Source: JANMMJ01 sp964543235 (GTDB taxonomy: Bacteria > Pseudomonadota > Alphaproteobacteria > Rhizobiales > Aestuariivirgaceae). From it: a DNA stretch of 40,980 bases. The stretch is taken from assembly GCA_964543235.1 (NCBI GenBank), contig CAZIXE010000033.1, forward strand, positions 1 through 40,980, in the 5' to 3' direction. Position 1 is the stretch's first letter; every line of letters begins with the position of its first letter. The notes under the pieces are model-generated. The model was given only the letters and a program-made list of their open reading frames with translations. It was not told the DNA's origin and did not search any database. Below, piece after piece: positions 1 to 8,637 of the stretch. Position numbers and translations under genes: made by a program.

Positions 1-25
1 AGTGAACAAACAAGGAACATACAGC

Positions 26-172
26 ATGGGAATAAACTGTCAAGGAGGATTTTGCGCGTGGCTGTCAAACGCCATCCGGAAGTGCCCGCCTTTGCCTCCT
101 GAAGAACTGCCCCAACCTCTCCGCCATCAGCCGCTCGAAGCCCCTTGCCAACAGGGGACCGTCCATACATGA
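26..172 (+). CDS. possible 48-residue Cys-containing small protein, unrecognised
   Basis: Only candidate coding content in the 288 bases before the first clear gene. An ATG at 26 follows AAGGAA (12-17) with 8 bases between, and opens a 48-codon frame ending at TGA 170-172. The product begins MGINCQGGFCAWLSNAIRKC, has four cysteines, and becomes proline-rich. Codon use is not the strong G/C third-position pattern of the neighbouring genes, which argues against a conserved gene. A second frame overlaps it: GTG at 58 behind a very good AAGGAGG (42-48), coding only 14 residues to TGA 100-102. One of the two could be a leader peptide. I do not recognise either, and the region may simply be upstream DNA of the regulator gene. 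Confidence 0.2.
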   Translation: MGINCQGGFCAWLSNAIRKCPPLPPEELPQPLRHQPLEAPCQQGTVHT

Positions 173-288
173 CGGGTTAACGTCACAGGCTCCAAGTGAG
201 AATCGTGCATCGGCGAGCCCGCAGGGTCGGGGCATTGATCGCAAACCCTGTTGACACCGGCCCTTTTCGCTGGGAAGAAGTTCAAGGC

Positions 289-1242
289 ATGAGCAGAAGC
301 CCAGACTATGATGCCACACGCCTGGATGACGCCGCACGCGCCGGCTGGCTCTACTACATTGCCGGAAACACCCAGGAGGAAATTGCCCGGAAACTCGGCA
401 TTTCGCGGCAGTCGGCCCAGCGTCTGGTCTCGCTTGCCGTCTCCGAAAGGCTGATCAAGGTCCGGCTCGATCATCCGATCGCACGCTGCCTGGACCTCTC
501 GCAACGCATGATCGAGCGTTTTGGTTTGGTACTTTGCGAAGTGGTGCCATCCGATCCGGACAATCCGTCTTCGGACACCGGCGTGCCGCAGGCCCTCGCT
601 TCCGAGATCGAGCGGCGGCTCGAATCGACGCATCCGCTCGTCGTCGCGGTCGGCTCGGGAAAGACGCTTCGGCTGGCGGTTGAAAATCTGCAGCGCATGG
701 ACTGTCCGCAGCACAAGATTGTCTCCGCGGTCGGAAACATTGCTACCGACGGCACGGCGATACTTTACGATGTGATCATGCGCATGGCCGATACCATTCA
801 GGCCCCACATTATCCCATCCCCTTGCCGGTCATCGCCACCTCCGTGCACGAGCGCGACTTTTTTCTGTCGCAGCGTTCCGTTACCAATGTCGTCGATCTT
901 GCGCGTCACGCCGACGTGACATTCGTGGGTATCGGCCACCTCGCCGAAGGCGGCGGCCTTCACCGCGACGGCTTCGTAACCAGCCAGGAACTGCGGGCGC
1001 TTGTGAGGGCCGGGGCGGTCGGCGAAGTCATCGGATGGGCATTCGACCAGGATGGCAATCTGATTGAGGGTCTAACCAATGACCGCGTGACGAGCGTGCC
1101 GCTGTCCTCGGGCGAGGGGCGCCTGGTCATCGGCGCGGCCGCCGGCCGGATCAAGCAGGCATCGATCCTCGGCGCTCTTCGGGGCCATTTGATCAACGGC
1201 CTGGTGACCAACGAGGACATGGCCACCGCTCTCCTCGACTGA
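289..1242 (+). CDS. SorC/DeoR-family sugar-binding transcriptional regulator of the polyol operon
   Basis: A 317-residue regulator of the SorC family: an N-terminal helix-turn-helix (about residues 18-60; the stretch TQEEIARKLGISRQSAQRLV fits this) followed by a large sugar-phosphate-isomerase-like effector domain, including VVAVGSGKTLR and the C-terminal KQASILGALRGHLINGLVTNE typical of the family. The ATG at 289 is preferred over an in-frame GTG at 196 because GGGAAGAAG lies just upstream and the earlier 31 codons do not resemble the family. It sits 123 bp before, and in the same direction as, a sorbitol/mannitol ABC transporter and dehydrogenase operon. By inference it is the local regulator, with a polyol or sugar phosphate as effector. 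Function in the operon is inferred from position only. Confidence 0.88.
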   Translation: MSRSPDYDATRLDDAARAGWLYYIAGNTQEEIARKLGISRQSAQRLVSLAVSERLIKVRLDHPIARCLDLSQRMIERFGLVLCEVVPSDPDNPSSDTGVPQALASEIERRLESTHPLVVAVGSGKTLRLAVENLQRMDCPQHKIVSAVGNIATDGTAILYDVIMRMADTIQAPHYPIPLPVIATSVHERDFFLSQRSVTNVVDLARHADVTFVGIGHLAEGGGLHRDGFVTSQELRALVRAGAVGEVIGWAFDQDGNLIEGLTNDRVTSVPLSSGEGRLVIGAAAGRIKQASILGALRGHLINGLVTNEDMATALLD

Positions 1243-1285
1243 TCGTTTCCCGAAAGAATTGCTGCAGTGCAAGATCGAATCTGCA

Positions 1286-1314
1286 TTGACTCTTTGTCGC
1301 ATCTTGAGTGAGAT
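1286..1314 (+). promoter_or_regulatory. possible promoter of the smo operon
   Basis: In the 123-bp gap before smoE, TTGACT (1286-1291) matches a -35 box. A 17-bp spacer leads to TGAGAT (1309-1314), a weak -10 (three of six). A GATTAT slightly further on is a better -10 by sequence but gives a 20-bp spacer. I saw no clear operator palindrome for the SorC regulator here, only TTGAG/CTCAA arms 29 bases apart. Confidence 0.3.
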
Positions 1315-1365
1315 TATGCCCGCCTCATTAGCAAATGCTCAATCAGGCAAATGGGAGGATTACGA

Positions 1366-2670
1366 ATGAGGAAGCTTATCACCGGCACCATTGGTGCCGT
1401 GGCACTGATTGCAATGGCGTCGACCGCCCTTGCCGAGACCAAATTGACCATCGCCACCGTCAACAACGGCGACATGATCCGCATGCAAGGACTGACGGGC
1501 GATTTCACGGCAGCCAATCCCGACATCAGCCTCGAATGGGTGACCCTCGAGGAGAATGTGCTTCGCGAGAAAGTAACCACGGACATTGCTGCCAAGGGTG
1601 GCCAGTTCGACGTGCTGACCATTGGCACTTATGAAGTTCCGATCTGGGGGAAGAAGGGCTGGCTGGTGGAGCTCACGGAAGTGGACGATCCGGACGACCT
1701 TCTGCCCGCGATACGCGGGGGTCTTACGGTGGACGGCAAACTCTATGCGGCGCCGTTCTATGGCGAGAGTTCCATGGTGATGTACCGCACCGATCTGATG
1801 GAGAAGGCGGGCCTCAAGATGCCGGATGCGCCGACATGGGAGTTCATCGGCCAGGCCGCCCGTGCCATGACCGACAAGGCCAATGAGATCTATGGCGTTT
1901 GCCTGAGAGGCAAGGCGGGATGGGGTGAGAACATGGCCTTTCTCACGGCCACGTCGAATTCCTTTGGCGCGCGCTGGTTCGACGAAAACTGGGTTCCTCA
2001 GTTTGACCAGCCGGAATGGCGAAACACGCTCGAGTTCTATCTCAAACTGATGGCCGATGCCGGTCCCCCGGGGGCCTCCTCGAACGGCTTCAACGAAAAT
2101 CTGGCGCTGTTCAATTCAGGCAAATGCGGCATGTGGATCGACGCCACTGTTGCCGCATCCTTCGTCACCAACCCGAAGGAATCCAAGGTCGCCGACAAGG
2201 TCGGATTCGCCCTGGCGCCTGACAACGGGCTGGGCAAGCGCGGCAACTGGCTGTGGGCCTGGTCGCTGGCCATACCGGCCGGATCGCAAAAGGTTGACGC
2301 CGCCCAGAAGTTCGTTTCCTGGGCAACCAGCAAACACTATACGGAACTGGTGGCTTCAAAGGAAGGTTGGGCCAACGTGCCGCCGGGAACCCGCAAGTCG
2401 CTCTATGCCAACCCGGAATATGCCAAAGTTCCGTTCGCGAAGATGACGCTTGATTCGATCAATTCCGCGGATCCGACCGCTCCGGCCGTCAAGCCGGTAC
2501 CCTATGTCGGCGTCCAGTTCGTTGCGATTCCGGAGTTCGCAGGCATTGCCACGACTGTCGGGCAGATCTTCTCGGCAACGCTGGCCGGTGAGAAGTCGCT
2601 GGATGATGCACTTGCCGAAGCGCAAAATGCGGCTACTCGCGAGATGACCAAGGCCGGTTACATAAAGTAA
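1366..2670 (+). CDS. smoE: sorbitol/mannitol ABC transporter substrate-binding protein
   Basis: A 434-residue family 1 extracellular solute-binding protein, the periplasmic receptor of the polyol transporter coded by the next three genes. It starts with a classical Sec signal peptide (MRK, hydrophobic core, cleavage expected after ALA near residue 22). The mature part has the usual fold signatures, e.g. LYAAPFYGESSMVMYRTDLM and NENLALFNSGKCGMWID. The ATG at 1366 is chosen because GGGAGGA (1353-1359) precedes it at good distance; an in-frame ATG at 1351 would put extra residues before the signal peptide and lacks this site. Order SBP-permease-permease-ATPase-SDR-mannitol dehydrogenase matches the known smo/mtl operon of Rhodobacter. 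Sorbitol or mannitol as ligand is inferred from that context. Confidence 0.9.
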   Translation: MRKLITGTIGAVALIAMASTALAETKLTIATVNNGDMIRMQGLTGDFTAANPDISLEWVTLEENVLREKVTTDIAAKGGQFDVLTIGTYEVPIWGKKGWLVELTEVDDPDDLLPAIRGGLTVDGKLYAAPFYGESSMVMYRTDLMEKAGLKMPDAPTWEFIGQAARAMTDKANEIYGVCLRGKAGWGENMAFLTATSNSFGARWFDENWVPQFDQPEWRNTLEFYLKLMADAGPPGASSNGFNENLALFNSGKCGMWIDATVAASFVTNPKESKVADKVGFALAPDNGLGKRGNWLWAWSLAIPAGSQKVDAAQKFVSWATSKHYTELVASKEGWANVPPGTRKSLYANPEYAKVPFAKMTLDSINSADPTAPAVKPVPYVGVQFVAIPEFAGIATTVGQIFSATLAGEKSLDDALAEAQNAATREMTKAGYIK

Positions 2671-2691
2671 CCATTCCTCCCGTGGAAGCCT

Positions 2692-2717
2692 GGCTGTCCG
2701 GGTGACACCGGACAGCC
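2692..2717 (+). other. intercistronic stem-loop between smoE and smoF
   Basis: A perfect 10-bp stem, GGCTGTCCGG (2692-2701) and CCGGACAGCC (2708-2717), closes a 6-base loop. It lies between the stop of the binding-protein gene and the first permease gene. No T-run follows, so it is unlikely to be a strong terminator. Stem-loops in this position commonly stabilise the upstream mRNA so that the binding protein is made in excess over the membrane parts; that role is inferred here. Confidence 0.75.
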
Positions 2718-2761
2718 GACTTTCGGGAACACAACGTACCACCTGTTGAAGGGCACTCGCC

Positions 2762-3670
2762 ATGGCGACGCAACAAACGCGCGCGCTCGGCCGCCTGGCC
2801 GTCGCTCCCTCCGTAATAGCTCTTCTTCTCTGGATGATCGTCCCGCTGGCGATGACGATCTGGTTCTCCTTTTTGCGCTTCAATCTGCTCGATCCAAACC
2901 CGGCCTGCTCACTCCTTACCCCGGGCGCCTTGACCGACCCCGAAAACCGCTGCCTGGCCGGCATCTCAAACTACTATTACTTCCTGACTGATCCGGTCTT
3001 CTTCCGTGCCATGGGTAACTCGCTGAAGCTGGTCGGCTGGGTGCTCGCCATCAGCGTCGTCGGCGGAACCCTGCTCGCCCTGCTCCTGGATCAGGCGATC
3101 TATGGGCGCAACTTTGTGCGACTGATGATCATTGCGCCGTTCTTCGTCATGCCGACTGTCAGCGCCTTGGTATGGAAGAACATGATGATGCATCCCGTGT
3201 CCGGGCTTCTCGCCTGGCTCGCAAAGTCCTTCGGACTCCAGCCCCTCGATTGGTTCGCACACGCCCCGATGACGGCCGTCGTGATCATGGTGGCCTGGCA
3301 ATGGCTTCCGTTTGCGACACTCATTCTTCTGACCGCGCTGCAGTCATTGGACGAGGAGCAGAAAGAGGCCGCGCAGATGGATGGAACGCCACCTCTTGCT
3401 TACTTCTGGTACCTGGTGCTGCCGCACCTGGCCCGTCCCATTACCGTTGTCGTGCTGATTGAAACGATTTTTCTGCTCAATGTCTTTGCGGAGATCTATG
3501 TCACTGGCTCCGGTGGCCGCGCCGGCAACTTGCCCTTCCTTGTCTATCAGTACGGCCTCATTTCCAATGATATTGGCGGTGCCTCGGCGGGCGGTATCGT
3601 CGCGGTCGTTCTTGCCAACATCGTTGCCTTCTTCCTGATGCGGATGATCGGCAAGAACCTGGAGGGCTGA
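2762..3670 (+). CDS. smoF: sorbitol/mannitol ABC transporter permease, first subunit
   Basis: A 302-residue inner-membrane permease of the MalF-like group, with six predicted hydrophobic segments. A periplasmic loop after the first segment (about residues 42-70) is rich in Pro, Asn and two Cys. The cytoplasmic EAA loop that docks the ATPase is clear: EAAQMDG followed by YFWYLVLPHLARP (about residues 205-225). Start ATG at 2762 follows GAAGGG at suitable distance. Only 3 bp separate its stop from smoG, so the two are co-translated partners forming the channel. Confidence 0.9.
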   Translation: MATQQTRALGRLAVAPSVIALLLWMIVPLAMTIWFSFLRFNLLDPNPACSLLTPGALTDPENRCLAGISNYYYFLTDPVFFRAMGNSLKLVGWVLAISVVGGTLLALLLDQAIYGRNFVRLMIIAPFFVMPTVSALVWKNMMMHPVSGLLAWLAKSFGLQPLDWFAHAPMTAVVIMVAWQWLPFATLILLTALQSLDEEQKEAAQMDGTPPLAYFWYLVLPHLARPITVVVLIETIFLLNVFAEIYVTGSGGRAGNLPFLVYQYGLISNDIGGASAGGIVAVVLANIVAFFLMRMIGKNLEG

Positions 3671-3673
3671 GCC

Positions 3674-4504
3674 ATGGCACGCGCTGTCCCAAAGCAGAAA
3701 CGCATTCTTTTCACGGCGCTTGCCTGGGCCATCGCCTTCGTCATCTTCTTCCCGATTCTCTGGACCTTCCTCACAAGCTTCAAGACTGAAGGCGACGCGA
3801 TCGAACTGCCTCCCAAGTTCCTGTTCTTTGATTGGACTGTGGAGAACTACGGTGTCGTTCAGGAGCGTTCCAACTACCTCCTCTTTGCACTCAATTCCAT
3901 TCTCCTCGCGCTGGGCTCGACGTTCTTCGCGCTGCTCCTCGCCATCCCCGCCGCCTGGGCGATGGCCTTTGCGCCGGGCAAGCGGACGAAGGATCTTCTC
4001 ATGTGGATGCTGTCCACCAAGATGATGCCACCCGTCGGCGCCCTCATACCGGTTTACTTGATCTTCCGCGACTTCCAGCTCCTCGACAGCCGCGGCGGCA
4101 TCATTGCGGTGCTGATGCTGCTCAATCTGCCGATCATCATCTGGATGCTCTACACCTACTTCAAGGAGATTCCGGGCGAGATCCTCGAGGCGGCGCGCAT
4201 GGACGGGGCTTCGATCGGCAAGGAGCTCCTCTACGTGCTTACCCCAATGGCGGTGCCCGGCATCGCCTCGACCATACTGCTCAACGTCATTCTGGCATGG
4301 AATGAGGCCTTCTGGACTCTCAGCCTTACAACCAAGGACGCGGCTCCCCTGACCCAGTTCATTGCATCCTACTCCAGTCCCGAAGGACTCTTCTGGGCCA
4401 AACTTTCGGCAGCCTCAACCATGGCCATTGCGCCCATCCTTGTCCTTGGGTGGTTCGCGCAGAAGCAACTGGTACGCGGCCTCACATTCGGAGCGGTGAA
4501 ATAA
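3674..4504 (+). CDS. smoG: sorbitol/mannitol ABC transporter permease, second subunit
   Basis: A 276-residue MalG-like permease. The N-terminus has a positively charged start and a long hydrophobic helix. A conserved FKTEGDAIELPPKF-type segment follows helix 1. The EAA loop reads EAARMDGASIGKELLYVLTPM (about residues 174-195). Six membrane helices are expected. It pairs with SmoF and binds SmoK. Its TAA stop shares one base with the smoK start (TAATG), indicating translational coupling. Confidence 0.9.
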   Translation: MARAVPKQKRILFTALAWAIAFVIFFPILWTFLTSFKTEGDAIELPPKFLFFDWTVENYGVVQERSNYLLFALNSILLALGSTFFALLLAIPAAWAMAFAPGKRTKDLLMWMLSTKMMPPVGALIPVYLIFRDFQLLDSRGGIIAVLMLLNLPIIIWMLYTYFKEIPGEILEAARMDGASIGKELLYVLTPMAVPGIASTILLNVILAWNEAFWTLSLTTKDAAPLTQFIASYSSPEGLFWAKLSAASTMAIAPILVLGWFAQKQLVRGLTFGAVK

Positions 4505-5505
4505 TGGGCACCATCACTCTCAGGAACGTTCGCAAGGCATTCGGCGATGTCGTGATCATCCCGGGGGCCGATCTCGAGATCGGCGATGGCGAATTCGTTG
4601 TGTTCGTCGGCCCGTCCGGATGCGGAAAATCGACTCTGCTTCGCCTCATTGCCGGCCTGGAAGACCTGACATCCGGAGAGATCTTCATTGATGGCAAGGA
4701 CGTCTCCGATACGCCGCCGTCACAGCGCGGCCTGTCAATGGTGTTCCAGTCTTACGCGCTCTATCCGCACATGAGCGTGCGCAACAACATCGCATTTGGG
4801 CTCAAGATGGCTGGAGTCCCCAAGGAAGAGATCGCGGCAAAAGTCGCCAGGGCCGCCGCCACGCTCAATCTGACGGACTATCTCGACCGCAAGCCGCGGC
4901 AGCTCTCGGGCGGCCAGCGCCAGCGCGTTGCGATCGGCCGCGCCATCGTCCGCCAGCCCAAGGCTTTCCTGTTTGATGAACCGCTCTCCAATCTCGATGC
5001 AGCACTGCGAGTCAACATGCGCATCGAAATCATGCAGCTCCACCAGTCGCTCGGCGCTACCATGATTTATGTGACGCACGACCAGGTGGAGGCCATGACC
5101 ATGGCTGATCGCATCGTTGTGCTCAATCAGGGCAACATCGAGCAGGTGGGATCGCCGCTCGAGCTCTATAACCGCCCCAACTCGCTCTTCGTGGCGGGTT
5201 TCATCGGCAGTCCGAAGATGAACTTCATCAATGGCGCGGTTGCCGCCCAACACAAGGCCGCCACGATCGGCATTCGCCCCGAGCATATAACTCTCTCGGA
5301 GAAGGACGGCGAATGGCCGGCCACGATCATGCTGGCGGAACATCTGGGCGCTGACACTTTCCTGCATGTCGATGCCGGTGCGAACGGTCAATTGACGGTT
5401 CGCGCGGCGGGTGAGTATGCGCAGGGGCCCGGCGACAAGGTATGGCTCAAGCCCGAGCGCGGCCGCATTCATCGCTTTGACAAGGACGGAAGGGCCATCA
5501 GGTGA
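4504..5505 (+). CDS. smoK: polyol ABC transporter ATP-binding protein (MalK/UgpC type)
   Basis: A 333-residue ATPase energising the SmoEFG polyol importer. Walker A GPSGCGKST is at residues 36-44, the signature LSGGQRQR at 134-141, and Walker B AFLFDEPLSNLDA plus the switch histidine (YVTHDQVEA) follow. The C-terminal third is the TOBE/regulatory domain of the MalK/UgpC group (e.g. IGIRPEHITLSE). The start chosen is the ATG at 4504, which overlaps the smoG stop; an in-frame ATG-type start 54 bases upstream lies inside smoG and would add unrelated residues. The gene's stop TGA overlaps the next start (TGATG). Confidence 0.92.
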   Translation: MGTITLRNVRKAFGDVVIIPGADLEIGDGEFVVFVGPSGCGKSTLLRLIAGLEDLTSGEIFIDGKDVSDTPPSQRGLSMVFQSYALYPHMSVRNNIAFGLKMAGVPKEEIAAKVARAAATLNLTDYLDRKPRQLSGGQRQRVAIGRAIVRQPKAFLFDEPLSNLDAALRVNMRIEIMQLHQSLGATMIYVTHDQVEAMTMADRIVVLNQGNIEQVGSPLELYNRPNSLFVAGFIGSPKMNFINGAVAAQHKAATIGIRPEHITLSEKDGEWPATIMLAEHLGADTFLHVDAGANGQLTVRAAGEYAQGPGDKVWLKPERGRIHRFDKDGRAIR

Positions 5506-6275
5506 TGAGGCTGGCGGGCAAAGTCGCGATGGTGACCGGCGGTGCCAGGGGCATCGGCCGGGCAATCGCCGAAGCCTACGCACGGGAAGGGGCAAGGGTC
5601 TGCATTGCCGATATCGAAGAAGACGCTGCAGCGGAGGCGGCATCGCAGATCGGCAACGGAGCTTTCTCATGTGCGATGGACGTGACCAGCCTGCCGTCGA
5701 TTGGTGCGGCCGTTACGGAGATCGAGCGGCGGGCCGGCGGCATCGACATACTCGTGAACAATGCCGCGATTTTCGACATGGGCCCGATCGAAGCGATCAC
5801 CGAGCAGAGCTATGAGCGGGTCTTTGCCGTCAATGTGAAGGGCGTGCTGTTCACGCTGCAGGCCGTGGCAAAGGCAATGGTCGCGCGTGGCAAGGGCGGC
5901 AAGATCATCAATATGGCATCGCAGGCGGGCCGCCGCGGCGAGCCTTTGGTTGCCGTTTACTGTGCGTCCAAAGCGGCGGTGATCAGCATAACGCAGTCAG
6001 CGGGTTTGGCTCTCATCAGGCATCGCATCAACGTCAACGGCATCTCGCCCGGCGTCGTCGACACACCCATGTGGGACGAAGTCGATGCGCTGTTTGCAAA
6101 GTACGAGGGCCGTCCCGTTGGCGAGAAAAAGCGGCTGGTCGGGGAGGGTGTCCCCTTTGGCCGCATGGGAAAGCCCGAGGACCATGTCGGCTGTGCGATC
6201 TTTCTTGCCTCGGCCGAAAGCGATTACATCGTCGCCCAAACCTTCAATGTCGATGGCGGACAATGGATGAGCTGA
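5505..6275 (+). CDS. smoS: sorbitol dehydrogenase (L-iditol 2-dehydrogenase), SDR family
   Basis: A 256-residue classical short-chain dehydrogenase that oxidises D-sorbitol to D-fructose with NAD+. The nucleotide motif TGGARGIG is at 11-18, NNAA at 85-88, and the catalytic residues Ser139, Tyr152 and Lys156 (YCASK) are present. Overall sequence and length agree closely with Rhodobacter sphaeroides SmoS as I remember it (KIINMASQAGRRGE, DYIVAQTFNVDGGQWMS). The ATG at 5505 gives 256 residues and a TGATG overlap with smoK; a GTG at 5502 would add one residue. Cytoplasmic, acting on the substrate imported by SmoEFGK. Confidence 0.93.
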   Translation: MRLAGKVAMVTGGARGIGRAIAEAYAREGARVCIADIEEDAAAEAASQIGNGAFSCAMDVTSLPSIGAAVTEIERRAGGIDILVNNAAIFDMGPIEAITEQSYERVFAVNVKGVLFTLQAVAKAMVARGKGGKIINMASQAGRRGEPLVAVYCASKAAVISITQSAGLALIRHRINVNGISPGVVDTPMWDEVDALFAKYEGRPVGEKKRLVGEGVPFGRMGKPEDHVGCAIFLASAESDYIVAQTFNVDGGQWMS

Positions 6276-6321
6276 CGGGCCCCCGCACAGCATCGAACAG
6301 GCCGGAAGGACCGTCTTAGCG

Positions 6322-7794
6322 GTGCGCCTTTCACTTGCGAATCTGGGCGGGATTGGCCGACAGGCCGCTGTGCCGAACTACCGGCGAAGCTCCCTGCGGC
6401 CCGGCATTGTCCACTTCGGCGTGGGCAACTTCCATCGCGCCCACCAGGCTGTCTATCTCGATGAACTGTTCAACAAGGGGCGCGGTTGCGATTGGGCCGT
6501 GGTCGGCGCCGGCGTCATGGCTGCCGACGAAGTCGTCAGAAAGAAGCTGGCCCACCAGGATTATCTGACCACCGTCGTCGAACAGGACGCTGAGCGGTCC
6601 GCGGCGCGCGTCATTGGATCCATGGTGGACTTCATTCCCGGCGGCGACCGGGCGCAGCTCCTTTCCCGTCTCGCTGATCCCGCCATCCGCATCGTATCCC
6701 TGACTATCACGGAGGGTGGTTACTTCATCAATCCCGCCACCGGTCAATTCGATCCGGCGAATCCGGCTATCCTCCGTGATGCCGGATCGCCTGATGAGCC
6801 GGCGACGGTCTTCGGTCTGATCTTGGCCGGCCTCGCCCGCCGCCGCAGCGCCGGAACCGCACCGTTTACGGTGATGTCCTGCGATAATGTCCCCCACAAT
6901 GGTGACGTCACCCGCAATGCCGTTGTTGGGCTGGCCAGTCTCTCGGACCCGGCACTGGGCCGGTGGGTCGAAGATAGCGTCGCGTTCCCCAATGGCATGG
7001 TGGATCGCATCACCCCCGCCACGACCGATCGCCAGCGGCGCATCCTGGCTGAAACCTTCGGGATCGACGATGAATGGCCCGTATTCTGTGAGGAGTTCAG
7101 GCAGTGGGTGCTGGAGGACCGGTTTTGTTCGGGACGTCCGGCACTGGAGCTGGCCGGAGTAGACTTCGTCAACGATGTGTCGCCCTACGAGCAAATGAAG
7201 ATACGGATCCTGAATGGTGGCCATGCCACCATTGCTTATCCGGCGGGGCTGCTGGGGGTTCACTACGTCCACGATGCCATGGCTGACGATCTGCTTCGTT
7301 CCTTTCTGGCAAGAATCGAATTGCAGGAGATCGTTCCCACTGTGCCGCCCGTTCCGAATACCGATCTCCGGGATTATTTTCGTCTCATCGAGCGTCGCTT
7401 CGCGAACCCGAAGATCGGCGACACAGTCGGACGCCTGTGCTTCGACGGCTCGAACCGCCAGCCCAAATTCATTGTGCCCAGCATCCACGACCGCTTGAAG
7501 GCGAAGGCCGGTGTTGGAGGTCTCGCCCTGGTTTCGGCCCTCTGGTGCCGCTACTGCTATGGCACCACTGACCAGGGCGCAACCATCGAACCCAATGATC
7601 CCAATTGGGACCGGCTGCGCGACACCGCCTGGCAGGCGAGGGACAATCCCGCCGCCTGGATCGCCATGGCGGATATCTATGGCGATGCCGGCAAGGCACC
7701 GGAATTCGCAGCGGCCTTCACCAGGGCCCTCGCAAGCCTGTGGGCAAACGGCGTAGAAAAGACCCTTCGGGACTATCTCGACGCCAGGCCATGA
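6322..7794 (+). CDS. mtlK: mannitol 2-dehydrogenase, long-chain polyol dehydrogenase family
   Basis: A 490-residue polyol-specific long-chain dehydrogenase oxidising D-mannitol to D-fructose with NAD+. The N-terminal Rossmann part carries the family marker HFGVGNFHRAHQAVYLDEL (31-49). The catalytic signature K-x4-N-x2-H is intact: Lys293, Asn298, His301. Length is normal for the family. It starts with GTG at 6322, with GGAAGGA about a dozen bases upstream. It follows smoS by 46 bp, so sorbitol and mannitol both converge on fructose. No fructokinase gene is present in this operon. Confidence 0.93.
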   Translation: MRLSLANLGGIGRQAAVPNYRRSSLRPGIVHFGVGNFHRAHQAVYLDELFNKGRGCDWAVVGAGVMAADEVVRKKLAHQDYLTTVVEQDAERSAARVIGSMVDFIPGGDRAQLLSRLADPAIRIVSLTITEGGYFINPATGQFDPANPAILRDAGSPDEPATVFGLILAGLARRRSAGTAPFTVMSCDNVPHNGDVTRNAVVGLASLSDPALGRWVEDSVAFPNGMVDRITPATTDRQRRILAETFGIDDEWPVFCEEFRQWVLEDRFCSGRPALELAGVDFVNDVSPYEQMKIRILNGGHATIAYPAGLLGVHYVHDAMADDLLRSFLARIELQEIVPTVPPVPNTDLRDYFRLIERRFANPKIGDTVGRLCFDGSNRQPKFIVPSIHDRLKAKAGVGGLALVSALWCRYCYGTTDQGATIEPNDPNWDRLRDTAWQARDNPAAWIAMADIYGDAGKAPEFAAAFTRALASLWANGVEKTLRDYLDARP

Positions 7795-7848
7795 GCCGTG
7801 CGTCGGCGCCTCTGACCTGCATCGTTGGAGAGTAGTAGGGAGTTGGGA

Positions 7849-8625
7849 ATGTACCTCGAGAAGCTGAAGCTGGATGACCGCGTGGCAGTGATTACCGGAG
7901 CGGGCCAGGGTATTGGTTATGCCTGCGCCCAGGCCCTGGGCGAAGCAGGCGCCAAAGTGGTTATTGCTGAAATGTTGCCGGAGCGGGTCGAGCGGGCGGT
8001 CGCGGAACTGGAGAAGCAGGGGATCTCCGTCACCGGACATACCTTGGACGTCACCAGTTCGGCAGACGTCGACAAGGTATGTGACGCCGTCATGGGCAAG
8101 CACGGCCATGTCGACATTCTCGTGAACAATGCCGGCGTCGCCAACAGTGGTGTCCGCGCCGAAGATACCAGTGACGCGCACTGGCGTGGCGTCCTTGCCG
8201 TGAATCTCGATGGACTCTTCTGGTGCTGCCGCGCCTTTGGCCGCGAAATGCTCAAGGCCGGCAAGGGATCGATTGTCAACATCGGCTCGATGTCAGGCTA
8301 CATCGTCAACAAGCCTCAACCCCAGGCCTTCTACAATGCCTCAAAGGCCGCCGTTCACCACCTCACGCGGTCGCTGGCCGCCGAATGGGCTGGCCGCGGC
8401 GTACGGGTGAATGCCGTAGCCCCCACCTATATCGAAACCCCGCTCACTGCCTTTGGCATGCGCGACAATCCGGAGATGTACCGGACCTGGCTGGAAATGA
8501 CGCCCATGGGTCGCGTGGGTCAACCCGACGAGATTGCCTCAGTCGTTCATTTCCTTGCCTCCGATGCTTCCAGCCTGATGACCGGCTCGATCGTGTTGGC
8601 CGACGGAGGCTATTGCTGTTGGTAG
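7849..8625 (+). CDS. SDR-family polyol dehydrogenase (galactitol/arabinitol dehydrogenase-like)
   Basis: A 258-residue classical SDR. TGAGQGIG is at 16-23, NNAG at 93-96, and the catalytic set Ser147, Tyr162, Lys166 (YNASK) is complete. The segment VNLDGLFWCCRAFGREML, the GSMSGYIVNKPQ stretch and the C-terminal DGGYCCW resemble galactitol dehydrogenase of Rhodobacter, in which the C-terminal tryptophan region helps bind a metal ion. It probably oxidises a second polyol (galactitol, arabinitol or threitol); the exact substrate cannot be read from sequence. Start ATG 7849 follows a purine-rich GTAGGGAG site. It lies 54 bp after mtlK in the same operon. Confidence 0.82.
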   Translation: MYLEKLKLDDRVAVITGAGQGIGYACAQALGEAGAKVVIAEMLPERVERAVAELEKQGISVTGHTLDVTSSADVDKVCDAVMGKHGHVDILVNNAGVANSGVRAEDTSDAHWRGVLAVNLDGLFWCCRAFGREMLKAGKGSIVNIGSMSGYIVNKPQPQAFYNASKAAVHHLTRSLAAEWAGRGVRVNAVAPTYIETPLTAFGMRDNPEMYRTWLEMTPMGRVGQPDEIASVVHFLASDASSLMTGSIVLADGGYCCW

Positions 8626-8637
8626 CGGTTCAAACGT

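Noticed and set aside
26..60. Resemblance of GINCxGxxC in the first small ORF to the start of KP4-type killer toxins
   Set aside because: The match covers only a few residues, spacing of the second Cys differs, and the rest of the peptide shows no similarity.
127..963. 278-codon open frame on the minus strand opposite the SorC regulator
   Set aside because: Fully overlaps a gene with clear helix-turn-helix and effector-domain motifs; the reverse translation shows no recognisable domain.
6331..8181. 616-codon open frame on the minus strand opposite mtlK and the second SDR gene
   Set aside because: It is the antisense shadow of two well-recognised dehydrogenases in high-GC DNA; its translation matches no family and has no ribosome site or operon logic.
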